From assembly GCA_937883885.1 (NCBI GenBank), contig CAKZXL010000540.1, positions 1 through 14,415 of the forward strand: 14,415 nt of DNA, written 5' to 3'. The first letter of the stretch is position 1, and each line of letters begins with the position of its first letter. Of the stretch, positions 1 to 6,371 are shown in pieces. The DNA is from an uncultured Aquincola sp. GTDB taxonomy: Bacteria; Pseudomonadota; Gammaproteobacteria; Burkholderiales; Burkholderiaceae. Under the pieces are notes generated by a model. The model worked only from the letters and a program-made list of their open reading frames with translations. It was not told the DNA's origin and ran no database searches. Position numbers and translations under genes: made by a program.

Positions 1-903
1 CTCACGTTGCAGGCAGTGCATGACGAAGCGGGCGAGGACGGCGGCGTGGCCGCCGCCATCGCGCTGCTGAACCTGGCCGAGATGGACCTGCAGGACGTGC
101 AGCCCGCGGCTGCGCTGCAGCGCCTGCAAGCCGCCCATGCGCTGCTGGCGCCCACGGGCGACGCGGCCTACCTGCAAAGCTGCTGCCGCCTGCTGTGCGA
201 CGTGCACGAGGCGCTGGGCGACCATGCCGCGGCCCTGCACTGGCACAAGCAGTTCCATGCGCACTATGCGCAGCTGGCGTCCGACCGGGCGCAGATGCAC
301 GCCCGCGCGCTGGAGGTGAAGTACGAGACCGGCCGCGCCCAGGCCGAGGCCACCTTCAACCGCCTGCGCGCCGAGCGTTTCGAACGTGCCTCGCTGGAAG
401 ACGGCCTGACCGGCATCGCCAACCGGCGCGCCTTTGATGCGGCCCTGGCCGACCTGCACCAGGGCCTGGCGCAGGGCCGCTGCTTCGCGCTGGCGCTGAT
501 CGACGTGGACCATTTCAAGGACATCAACGACCGGCATTCGCACCAGGTGGGCGACGAGGTGCTGCGCCGCGTGGGCCGGCTGCTGAGCGCCAGCTGCCGC
601 GAGATGGACCTGGCCGCCCGCTATGGCGGCGAAGAATTCGGCCTGCTGCTGCCGGGTGTCAGCCCGGCCACCGCGCTCGGTGTGTGCGAGCGGGTGCGCG
701 CCGCGGTGGAACGCGAGGACTGGCACCGCTTGTCGCCCGGTCTGCAGGTGCGTGTCAGCGTGGGTTGCGTGACCGCCGCAGCGGGCCAGGCGAACCAGAG
801 CCTGACCGCGCTGCTGGCCCAGGTGGACCAGCGCCTGTACGCGGCCAAGCAGGGTGGTCGCAACCGGGTGGTGGCCGACGCGCCGCTGCCGCCGCACAGC
901 TGA
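1..903 (+). CDS. Diguanylate cyclase (TPR-like region plus GGDEF domain), 5'-truncated
   Basis: The frame is open from the first base, so the true start lies upstream of the window; 300 codons are visible, ending at TGA 901-903. The N-terminal visible part (about residues 10-105) is helical and Ala/Leu-rich with TPR-like spacing. A charged helix (about 105-130) then leads into a complete GGDEF domain beginning at the LEDGLTGIANRR motif. The metal-binding IDVDHFK segment is present. The catalytic signature is GGEEF (bases 625-639), a functional variant of GGDEF. Five residues before it is REMD, the RxxD inhibitory site, so product feedback by c-di-GMP is expected. The enzyme would join two GTP into c-di-GMP in the cytoplasm. 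No transmembrane segment is visible, but the sensory N-terminus is cut off. The gene converges on the LysR gene with only 21 bases between their stop codons. Confidence 0.93.
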   Translation, partial: LTLQAVHDEAGEDGGVAAAIALLNLAEMDLQDVQPAAALQRLQAAHALLAPTGDAAYLQSCCRLLCDVHEALGDHAAALHWHKQFHAHYAQLASDRAQMHARALEVKYETGRAQAEATFNRLRAERFERASLEDGLTGIANRRAFDAALADLHQGLAQGRCFALALIDVDHFKDINDRHSHQVGDEVLRRVGRLLSASCREMDLAARYGGEEFGLLLPGVSPATALGVCERVRAAVEREDWHRLSPGLQVRVSVGCVTAAAGQANQSLTALLAQVDQRLYAAKQGGRNRVVADAPLPPHS

Positions 904-924
904 GCACCGGCTTCGCACCGGCCT

Positions 925-1842
925 TCAAGGCACCTGTTCTGCCAGGGCGGGCCCCACCACCTGCGCCAGCCACTGCAGCGCCGCCTGCACCCGTGGTGGC
1001 AGGTGGCGGCGCGGCGCGTACAGCAGCGACACGGGCATGGGCGGTGCGGTGTGCTGCGGCAGCACCGGCACCAGCCGGCCGGCCTGCACCAGCGCACGGC
1101 TGCCGTGCACCGGCACCTGGATCAGCCCGAGGCCGGCCAGGCAGGCGGCCTGGTAGGCATCGGTGCCATTGACCACCACGCTGGCGCGCATGGGCAGCAG
1201 CCGCGGCTCGCCGCCTTCCAGGTAGTCCCAGCTGGCGCCTTGCAGGCTCAGGCGCGCCGCGTAGTGCACCACGCGGTGCTGCGCCAGGTCGGCCAGGCGC
1301 CGGGGCGTGCCATGGCGGCGCAGGTAGTCGGGGCTGGCAAGGTTCCACATCGCCAGCTGGCCCAGCGGGCGCGCCACCAGGTCGATGTCGCCCAGCGTGC
1401 CCACGCGCAGCACGCAGTCGAAGCCTTCGCGCACCAGGTCCACCCGACGGTCGGTGGTGCTGATGGCCACTTCCAGCAGCGGATGCGCGGCCATGAACTC
1501 GGGCAGCCGCGGGATCACCAGGTCGCGCGCCATCGTGCCCGACAGGTCGATGCGCAGGCGACCGCGCAGGCCGCTGGCCGCGGGCTGGAACATCGCCTGC
1601 AGCTGCTCGGCATCGGCCAGCAGTTCCTGGCAGCGTTCGAGGAACTGCTCACCATCGGGCGTGAGCTTGACGTGCCGGGTGCTGCGCTCCAGCAGCCGGC
1701 TGCCCACGCTGGCTTCCAGCTGCTGCACCGCGGCGGAGATGCGGCCTTTGGCCAGGCCCAGCTGCTCGGCCGCGCGGGTGAAGCTGGCCAGTTCCGCGAC
1801 GCGGGCAAAGATGCGGAGTTCGTCGAGCTGCATGGTGGCCAT
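925..1842 (-). CDS. LysR-family transcriptional regulator (CrgA-like)
   Basis: The 305-residue product has the usual LysR length. Residues 4-63 form the winged helix-turn-helix (LDELRIFARVAELASFTRAAEQLG, split here at FTRAAEQL, then RISAAVQQLE and LLERSTR), and about 92-295 form the two-lobed effector-binding domain. The segment FDCVLRVGTL followed by LVARPLG is typical of the CrgA-like subfamily. Two ATG codons compete, at 1842 and 1833 (MATMQLDEL); neither has a clear Shine-Dalgarno, and many relatives begin at the MQLDEL-type methionine. The gene is divergent from a short-chain dehydrogenase across a 99-base spacer with repeats. The family usually autorepresses and regulates the divergent gene in response to a small molecule; the inducer cannot be read from the sequence. 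An alternative is that it controls unlinked genes. Confidence 0.93.
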   Translation of the reverse strand: MATMQLDELRIFARVAELASFTRAAEQLGLAKGRISAAVQQLEASVGSRLLERSTRHVKLTPDGEQFLERCQELLADAEQLQAMFQPAASGLRGRLRIDLSGTMARDLVIPRLPEFMAAHPLLEVAISTTDRRVDLVREGFDCVLRVGTLGDIDLVARPLGQLAMWNLASPDYLRRHGTPRRLADLAQHRVVHYAARLSLQGASWDYLEGGEPRLLPMRASVVVNGTDAYQAACLAGLGLIQVPVHGSRALVQAGRLVPVLPQHTAPPMPVSLLYAPRRHLPPRVQAALQWLAQVVGPALAEQVP

Positions 1843-1852
1843 TGTGCGCTGC

Positions 1853-1919
1853 GGGTGAACACTGTGGCAAATTTATGGCGCTTTATCCGCGCTGGGTGAA
1901 CACCTAAAGTGCCTTCACC
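1853..1919. promoter_or_regulatory. Likely LysR operator: 10-bp direct repeat plus inverted repeat
   Basis: GGGTGAACAC occurs twice, at 1853-1862 and 1894-1903, with starts 41 bases apart. The second copy also forms an inverted repeat: GGTGAA (1895-1900) faces TTCACC (1914-1919) across 13 bases. Everything lies within the divergent LysR/dehydrogenase spacer. A weak dehydrogenase promoter can be drawn through it (TTTATC 1882-1887, 17 bases, TAAAGT 1905-1910). Multiple half-sites in such a spacer fit tetrameric LysR binding. Confidence 0.45.
1872..1900 (-). promoter_or_regulatory. Predicted promoter of the LysR gene
   Basis: Read on the minus strand, TTCACC (1895-1900) and CATAAA (1872-1877) each match 4 of 6 positions of the -35 and -10 consensus, and they are separated by exactly 17 bases. 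The -35 lies inside the repeated GGGTGAACAC word, so a protein bound there would block the promoter, as expected for LysR autorepression. This is inference from motif and spacing only. Confidence 0.4.
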
Positions 1920-1941
1920 AACACCTCTTCAGGAGTTCCCC

Positions 1942-2715
1942 ATGAGCAGCACGACCCCCACCCCCCGCATCGCCCTCATCACCGGCGCCAGCCGCGGCCT
2001 GGGCCGCCACACGGCGCTGGCCCTGGCCGAGCAGGGCGTGGACCTGATCCTCACCTACCAGCGCAACCAGGCCGAAGCGCAGGCCGTGGTGCAACAGGTG
2101 CAGGCGCTGGGCCGGCGCGCCGTGGCGCTGCCGCTCGATCTGGCCGACAGTGCCAGTTTCGCGGCCTTTGCAGCGCAGGTGAAACAGGCGCTGACCGAGA
2201 CCTGGCAGCGGCCGCAGTTCGACTTCCTGGTCAACAACGCCGGCATCGGCCTGCACGCCAGTTTTGCGGACACCACCGAAGAGCAGTTCGACCTGCTGGC
2301 CCGCATCCACCTCAAGGGCCCGTTCTTCCTCACGCAGGCGCTGCTGCCGCTGCTGGCTGATGGAGGGCGCATCGTCAACACCTCCAGCGGGCTGGCGCGC
2401 TTCAGCTTCCCGGGCTATGCGGCGTATGCGGTGATGAAGGGCGGGGTGGAGGTGCTCACCCGCTACCTGGCCAAGGAACTGGGGCCGCGGGGCATCCGCG
2501 TCAACACGGTGGCGCCCGGCGCCATCGAGACCGACTTCGGCGGCGGCGTGGTGCGCGACAACAAGGCCATGAACCAGCAGATCGCCAGCGTCACCGCGCT
2601 GGGCCGCGTGGGCCTGCCCGACGACGTGGGCGGCGCGGTGGCCGCGCTGCTGGCGGAGGGCAGCGGCTGGATCACCGGCCAGCGGGTGGAAGTGTCGGGC
2701 GGCATGATGCTGTGA
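1942..2715 (+). CDS. Short-chain dehydrogenase/reductase (SDR, classical)
   Basis: The 257-residue protein has every classical SDR element in order: the cofactor loop TGASRGLG (residues 14-21), the structural NNAG (98-101), catalytic Ser149, the catalytic pair Tyr162 and Lys166 in YAVMK, and the PG motif (192-193). It would carry out an NAD(P)H-linked carbonyl/alcohol interconversion in the cytoplasm. It looks like 3-oxoacyl-ACP-reductase-type SDRs, but nothing in the sequence fixes the substrate. The start at 1942 is chosen because AGGAG (1931-1935) lies 6 bases upstream; an in-frame codon at 1909 would add 11 residues without a ribosome site. The divergent LysR gene is the probable regulator. 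A solitary SDR next to a CrgA-like LysR is often a detoxification or side-pathway reductase rather than the fatty-acid enzyme; that is inference. Confidence 0.93.
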   Translation: MSSTTPTPRIALITGASRGLGRHTALALAEQGVDLILTYQRNQAEAQAVVQQVQALGRRAVALPLDLADSASFAAFAAQVKQALTETWQRPQFDFLVNNAGIGLHASFADTTEEQFDLLARIHLKGPFFLTQALLPLLADGGRIVNTSSGLARFSFPGYAAYAVMKGGVEVLTRYLAKELGPRGIRVNTVAPGAIETDFGGGVVRDNKAMNQQIASVTALGRVGLPDDVGGAVAALLAEGSGWITGQRVEVSGGMML

Positions 2716-2749
2716 CGCCCCGGGGCCACGTGGCTTGACAGGTGTGTCG

Positions 2750-2925
2750 ATGGCCGCGGAGTTCGAGCAGCTCAAGCAGCAGCGCGTGGCCTGCGACACC
2801 GCCCGGGCGCCGGCCGAGGTGGTGCTGCCGGCCCGCGCGCTGGGCGTGGCCGCCGCCGTGCGACTGACGCACCGGATGGTGCGCCAGGTGGGCGGCGTCC
2901 CGAGTCCGCCGACGAGGCGGCGCGC
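2750..2925 (+). pseudogene. Possible decayed coding remnant in a 342-base gap
   Basis: Between the dehydrogenase and the LysM gene (2716-3057) no intact gene is convincing. One frame from ATG 2750 has strongly coding-like third positions (almost all G or C) for about 55 codons, with a start reading MAAEFEQLKQQRVACD. The bias fades from about 2925 although the frame stays open to 3100. There is no ribosome site, and I recognise no family. It could be a relic of a lost gene or a small unknown protein; chance in GC-rich DNA is also possible. The rest of the gap holds two adjoining 10-bp palindromes (2717-2726, 2725-2734) and a tandem repeat. Confidence 0.2.
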
Positions 2926-2973
2926 CACATCGCACGCTGGCGGTGTTCCGCACCGCGGGCTGAAGCGCCGACC

Positions 2974-3003
2974 TGTGGCGCACCCCAGTGCGGCGCACCC
3001 CAG
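2974..3003. repeat. Two-copy 15-bp tandem repeat
   Basis: Bases 2974-2988 and 2989-3003 match at 14 of 15 positions (core GGCGCACCCCAG). They are followed by a small hairpin, CTGGC (3004-3008) against GCCAG (3012-3016). The repeat lies about 55 bases upstream of the LysM gene start. It may be a replication-slippage duplication or a regulatory site; nothing in the sequence decides. Confidence 0.6.
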
Positions 3004-3057
3004 CTGGCGCCGCCAGGCGCCGGCAGTTGCAATGAGCGGCATCCTTCGGAGACCCTC

Positions 3058-4458
3058 ATGCAACTGCAGCCCTACCGCGTGCAGCGCGGCGACACGCTGA
3101 CCGACATCGCCCGCCAGCACGGCGTGAGCGCCGAGGCGCTGATGCGCGCCAATGGCATGGACCCTTCGCAGGCCGATGGCCATGCTGGCCCGGCCGACGG
3201 CGGCGGCCGCGACCCCGACCTGCTGCACATCGGCGAGCTGCTGCGCGTGCCGGTGGTGCTGCGGCAGCTGCCCGGCGCCCATGCGTCGGCCGGCGCCGCA
3301 GCCACGGGCACCACGGCCGCCGCAGCGGGCCGTGCGCGGCTGGACCTGCGTCACTTCACCGACCCCGGCCTGGGCTCGCGCGCCGGTGCAGCCATCGTCA
3401 TCGGCAATGCTGAAGGCACGCGCCTGCCCGATGGCGGCCGCACCGATGCCTATGGTGGCCACCGCGACCCCGGCAATGCGGCGCGCAACCAGGGCTCGTT
3501 CTCGTACCAGCATGCGGCCGCCAGCCCGGCCGATGCCGACCGGCGCCAGCTGCAGACCCTGCAGCGCCAGCTGCCGGCCTATGAAGCCGCGGCCCGCCAG
3601 GCCGGCCTGGACCCGGCCCACCCGCGGCTGGCCAGTGCCTACCTCGACCTGTACAACCAGTCGCCTTCGGCGGCGCGGCGCTTCCTGGGCCAGCTCGACA
3701 GCCTGCGCGGCCAGCCGCTGGATGCGCACCACCTGACGCAGCTGCGCTTTCACAGCTTCGTCGATGCGTCCACCGGCCAGCGCTTTCAGCTGCCCGGCGG
3801 CGGCCGCGCGGGCAGCGGTTATGCCAACGTGGCGCAGCAGCAGCTGGGCCACCGGCCCAGCGAGCGCGAGCTGCAGGCCGTGCTGCTGGCCGACCAGCAG
3901 CGCCGCACCCAGTCGATCGAGACCGCGCTGGGCCGCCAGGGGCTGTTGAGCGGCACGGCCGCCAACACACAGGCACCCGCACCCGCACCGGCCACGGCCC
4001 CCGCGACCGGCGTGCCGCGCCACCTGGCCATCGCGCAGGGCGAGCTGGGTGTGCATGAAATCCGCGGCCCGCGCGACGAAGCCCGGGTGCTGCAGTACCA
4101 CCAGGCCACCAGCCTGCGCGCGCGCAACGACGAAACCTCGTGGTGCTCGTCCTTCGTGAACTGGACGATGCAGCAGGCCGGCGTGCGCGGCACCGGCAGC
4201 GCCGCGGCACGCAGCTGGCTGCAGTGGGGCAGGGCGGTGCCCCAGGACGCGCAGCATGTGCGGCCGGGCGACGTCATCGTGTTCCCGCGCGGCAACAACC
4301 CGGCGCAGGGCCATGTGGCCATCGTCTCCGAGGTGCTGGACAACGGCCGCGTGCGCGTGATCGGCGGCAACCAGTCGATGCGCGGCCAGGGCCACGATGG
4401 CGTGACCTATGCCGACCGCACGCTGGCCTCCGCGCTGGGCGTGCGCCGGGCGCCTTGA
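3058..4458 (+). CDS. LysM and C-terminal CHAP/NlpC-P60-like (TIGR02594-type) putative peptidoglycan hydrolase
   Basis: The 466-residue protein begins directly with a LysM peptidoglycan-binding domain (residues 6-65, YRVQRGDTLTDIARQHGVS). A central region (about 113-235) contains IGNAEGTR, GGHRDPGN and NQGSFSYQ, which I recall in uncharacterised bacterial proteins but cannot assign. An Ala/Pro/Thr linker (303-319) leads to a C-terminal cysteine-peptidase-like domain. There, Cys363 in SWCSSFVNW, His419 in QGHVAIV and Asn438 in GGNQS give the expected Cys-His-Asn order. It would cut amide bonds in cell-wall peptides. The start is fixed by GGAGA (3048-3052), 5 bases upstream. No signal peptide exists, and no in-frame ATG, GTG or TTG was seen in the codons checked back to about 2938, so general secretion is unlikely. 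The gene 29 bases downstream encodes an exported protein. A delivered effector, a prophage-like lysin or a spore/cell-lysis enzyme are all possible; the effector idea fits the layout best. Confidence 0.85.
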   Translation: MQLQPYRVQRGDTLTDIARQHGVSAEALMRANGMDPSQADGHAGPADGGGRDPDLLHIGELLRVPVVLRQLPGAHASAGAAATGTTAAAAGRARLDLRHFTDPGLGSRAGAAIVIGNAEGTRLPDGGRTDAYGGHRDPGNAARNQGSFSYQHAAASPADADRRQLQTLQRQLPAYEAAARQAGLDPAHPRLASAYLDLYNQSPSAARRFLGQLDSLRGQPLDAHHLTQLRFHSFVDASTGQRFQLPGGGRAGSGYANVAQQQLGHRPSERELQAVLLADQQRRTQSIETALGRQGLLSGTAANTQAPAPAPATAPATGVPRHLAIAQGELGVHEIRGPRDEARVLQYHQATSLRARNDETSWCSSFVNWTMQQAGVRGTGSAAARSWLQWGRAVPQDAQHVRPGDVIVFPRGNNPAQGHVAIVSEVLDNGRVRVIGGNQSMRGQGHDGVTYADRTLASALGVRRAP

Positions 4459-4487
4459 AGCGCTCGCGCTGCGGCTAACCTTGGCGG
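4455..4487 (+). promoter_or_regulatory. Weak candidate promoter giving a leaderless transcript
   Basis: TTGAAG (4455-4460) and TAACCT (4476-4481) resemble -35 and -10 boxes, with a short 15-base spacer. A transcript starting about 7 bases after the -10 would begin at the ATG 4488 itself. The gene has no Shine-Dalgarno, which would fit leaderless translation. The matches are poor, and co-transcription with the LysM gene is an equal alternative. Confidence 0.2.
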
Positions 4488-5282
4488 ATGAAGTCCCTGT
4501 TCGTTCGACCGTTTGTCATGCTGCTGGCCAGTGCCGCCGGCCTGGCCGCGATGGCGGCGCCCGAAGCGCCGCTGCCACGGCAGCTGGTGTGCACGCCCGA
4601 TGCGCAGCACCGCTACCGCCTCAGCCACGATGCTGCCGGCCAGCCGCTGCAACTGAGCGTGGCCTTGCATGCCGGCACGCGCGAGTGCGACTTCAGCAGC
4701 GCCGGCACCGCACGTCCGCAGCCCGACGGCAGCTGGCGCTTCGACTGGCAGGACGAGACGCTGGGCCAGCGCCAGCGGGTGGACGTGCGGCGCAGTGGCG
4801 AAGGCGGTTATGCCCTGGCCTTCACCCCCGCGGCCTGCGGCGCGCTGCAGCTGCCGGCCACGGTCACGCTGGCGCCCGGCGGCGCCGGCTGCAGCAGCTC
4901 GGTGGACCGCGATGTGGCCTTCGACCTCTTCTGGCAGCAGCTGCGGGGCGCCGTGGCACGCGGTGATGGCGCGGCGCTGCAGCAGCTGTCGCTGCCGCAG
5001 CTCGAGTTCGTGGAAGGCCCGGACACCGTGAAGGCGCCGGCCAGCGTGATGCGCCAGGCCGCCCGCTGCCTGCCCGGCGTGCCCGCCACCACGCGGCAGA
5101 TGACGCTGCGCGATCTGCTGGCGCCCGAGCCGCCACCGCGGCTGGACCAGCCGCCCGTCTCCCGCCGCGGCAACACACGCATCGACCTGGCCGGTGCGAT
5201 GAGCCTGACCTGGACCGCCCAGGGCTGGCGCATCGACGGCTTCAACACCAGCCCGGACGTGTTCCGCCAATGCAAGGGCTGA
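4488..5282 (+). CDS. Secreted (periplasmic) protein of unknown function
   Basis: I do not recognise a family. The 264-residue product opens with a clear Sec signal peptide: a positive start (MKSLFVR), a hydrophobic stretch (residues 9-21) and a cleavage site AMA/AP after residue 23. The mature protein has six cysteines (LVC, REC, AAC, AGC, ARC, QCKG), an even number compatible with periplasmic disulfides. The first half looks beta-rich. The second half contains VAFDLFWQQLRGAVARGDGA, a helix-turn style seen in small NTF2-like periplasmic domains, though this is only a resemblance. There is no lipobox or transmembrane anchor after the signal. It lies 29 bases after the signal-less cell-wall enzyme in the same direction, so the pair is probably co-expressed. 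An immunity role against that enzyme is an inference; a housekeeping envelope role is the alternative. Confidence 0.8.
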   Translation: MKSLFVRPFVMLLASAAGLAAMAAPEAPLPRQLVCTPDAQHRYRLSHDAAGQPLQLSVALHAGTRECDFSSAGTARPQPDGSWRFDWQDETLGQRQRVDVRRSGEGGYALAFTPAACGALQLPATVTLAPGGAGCSSSVDRDVAFDLFWQQLRGAVARGDGAALQQLSLPQLEFVEGPDTVKAPASVMRQAARCLPGVPATTRQMTLRDLLAPEPPPRLDQPPVSRRGNTRIDLAGAMSLTWTAQGWRIDGFNTSPDVFRQCKG

Positions 5283-5289
5283 CGGTCGC

Positions 5290-5310
5290 GGGCTGAAGCG
5301 CCTTCAGCCC
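5290..5310. terminator. Hairpin between convergent genes, probable bidirectional terminator
   Basis: GGGCTGAAG (5290-5298) pairs perfectly with CTTCAGCCC (5302-5310), giving a 9-bp stem with a 3-base loop. It starts 8 bases after the stop of the secreted-protein gene and includes the stop codon (5304-5306) of the facing VOC gene. There is no T tract on either side, so it may terminate weakly or mainly protect 3' ends. Confidence 0.6.
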
Positions 5311-5711
5311 TGCGCGGGCGGCGTGCCGAACATGGCCACCAGCTCCCACACATGGCCGTCCAGGTCTTCGAACGAGTGGCCGTACATGAAGCCGTGGTCC
5401 TGCGGCGGCCGCGGCGCCTGACCGCCGGCAGCCAGCGCCTTGGCCACCAGCGTGTCCACCTGCTCGCGGCTGTCGCAGGACAGGCACACCAGCACCTCGG
5501 TGGTCTGCCGGGCATCGGCAATCGCCTTGTCGGTGAAGGTCTTGAAGAAGTCTTCCACCAGCAGCATGGCATGCAGGTGCTCGCCCAGCACCAGGCAGGC
5601 GCCCCGCTCGTTGCTGAACTGCGGGTTGAACTGGTAGCCCAGCGACTCGAAGAACGCGCGTGAGCGCTGCATGTTCTTGATGGGCAGGTTGACGAAGATC
5701 TGCTGGTGCAT
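5304..5711 (-). CDS. VOC-superfamily (glyoxalase/bleomycin-resistance-like) protein
   Basis: The 135-residue protein has the length and layout of a single-chain VOC protein with two beta-alpha-beta-beta-beta halves. The first runs from MHQQIFVNLPIKNMQRSRAFF with the motif SLGYQFNP. The second ends with the diagnostic DLDGHVWELV (residues 117-126), where Glu123 is the usual metal-binding position. The family acts as a metal-dependent lyase, isomerase or dioxygenase, or as a binding protein; the substrate is not readable. This subtype (with a NERGACLVLGEHLHAMLL segment) is commonly annotated simply as a VOC family protein. The start at 5711 is secure: on the minus strand AAGGAGGAG (5718-5726) lies 6 bases upstream, the strongest ribosome site in the window. 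A 16-bp palindrome about 80 bases upstream may be an operator. Confidence 0.9.
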   Translation of the reverse strand: MHQQIFVNLPIKNMQRSRAFFESLGYQFNPQFSNERGACLVLGEHLHAMLLVEDFFKTFTDKAIADARQTTEVLVCLSCDSREQVDTLVAKALAAGGQAPRPPQDHGFMYGHSFEDLDGHVWELVAMFGTPPAQG

Positions 5712-5790
5712 GGCTGACTCCTCCTTGGGTCCACCAGCATGCCTCACCCGGCGCCGTTCGGCGACGGGGCTCGTGCGGAGCCGCCGCCCG

Positions 5791-5806
5791 ACTTGTCTAG
5801 ACAAGT
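5791..5806. promoter_or_regulatory. Perfect 16-bp palindrome, GntR/HutC-like operator candidate
   Basis: ACTTGTCTAGACAAGT is a perfect palindrome, AT-rich against its surroundings, in the spacer between the VOC gene (minus) and the small unknown gene (plus). Its centre GTCTAGAC fits the GT-N-TA-N-AC pattern reported for the HutC branch of GntR repressors. There is no T run, so a terminator is unlikely. The regulator would be encoded elsewhere. Confidence 0.45.
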
Positions 5807-5901
5807 GGGTCGCCTGCTGCGGCCTGCTGATACGCCTCGATACCAGTCGACCTGACACCTGGTGGGTGGCGGCCACCTCGCACGGCGACGTGGTGCAGCG
5901 C

Positions 5902-6285
5902 ATGGGCCGCACCAGCGTGCGACTGCGTGACCTGGGCCCGGCCAAGACGCCCAGCGACAACTGCCTGGGCGGCAGCGTGACCACCCGCACGCGGGCGCCT
6001 TTCAGCCATGTGGTCAGCGCCGCGGTGCACCACCTGGACCAGCAGCTGCGCACCGGCGCCCAGGCGCTGACCCAGGCCGCTGACGATGCCCACCGCTGGA
6101 TGGCCATGGGCTACACCGACACCGGCGCGGCCGCGCAGTACAGCTTCAACTTCGCGTTGGCGGCGCTGCAGCGCTTCGACAGCTTGGCGCTGGCGGCGGT
6201 GGCCGATGGCCGGCTCACGCCCACCGCGGCCGACGTGCTGCTGAGCCAGTCCAGCACCATCGCCCGGCAACTGGTGCTTGAGTAG
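5902..6285 (+). CDS. Small hypothetical protein
   Basis: I do not recognise a family. From ATG 5902 the product is 127 residues, soluble and mostly helical, with no signal peptide or membrane segment. The N-terminal third is polar (MGRTSVRLRDLGPAKTPSD). The rest has helical stretches such as FSHVVSAAVHHLDQQ, YSFNFALAALQRFDSLAL and ADVLLSQSSTIARQLVLE. The frame is open back to 5671, but codons before about 5860 include rare ATA, CGA and AGT, and the region overlaps the VOC gene, so a start near GTG 5866 or ATG 5902 is more credible. Neither has a good ribosome site. The stop (6283-6285) overlaps the candidate sigma-28 promoter of the EAL gene. It could also be the tail of a decayed longer gene. 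Confidence 0.5.
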   Translation: MGRTSVRLRDLGPAKTPSDNCLGGSVTTRTRAPFSHVVSAAVHHLDQQLRTGAQALTQAADDAHRWMAMGYTDTGAAAQYSFNFALAALQRFDSLALAAVADGRLTPTAADVLLSQSSTIARQLVLE

Positions 6286-6304
6286 CCGGGCCCGGCGCCG
6301 ATAA
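6278..6304 (+). promoter_or_regulatory. Candidate sigma-28 (FliA) promoter of the EAL gene
   Basis: GCCGATAA (6297-6304) is a perfect FliA -10 box. TTGAG (6278-6282) lies 14 bases upstream, at the position of the -35, but matches the TAAAG/TCAAG forms only partly. The -35 overlaps the stop of the preceding gene. Transcription would start near 6311. Confidence 0.55.
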
Positions 6305-6371
6305 GCAGGGTGGCCGGCAGCTATCCCCCTGTTGGCTGCGCGTGGTGCGGGGGGGTGAACGGGCGCAGTGG

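Noticed and set aside
904..922. GCACCGGC repeated at 904-911 and 915-922 between the cyclase and LysR genes
   Set aside because: It has the same 11-base period as the SARP candidate, but it lies at the 3' ends of two convergent genes where no promoter is expected; likely chance.
1909..1941. Longer start for the dehydrogenase
   Set aside because: It would add 11 non-SDR residues and run through the operator and the ribosome-binding site of ATG 1942.
2735..2740. Perfect TTGACA -35 box after the dehydrogenase
   Set aside because: No -10-like sequence lies 16-18 bases downstream, and no supported gene starts there.
1915..4395. An 826-codon open frame on the minus strand opposite the dehydrogenase and LysM genes
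   Set aside because: It runs antisense through two well-supported genes and has low-complexity composition; a by-product of few stop codons in GC-rich DNA.
5671..5865. Longer N-terminus for the small hypothetical protein
   Set aside because: It overlaps the VOC gene antisense, crosses the palindrome, and uses rare codons unlike the rest.
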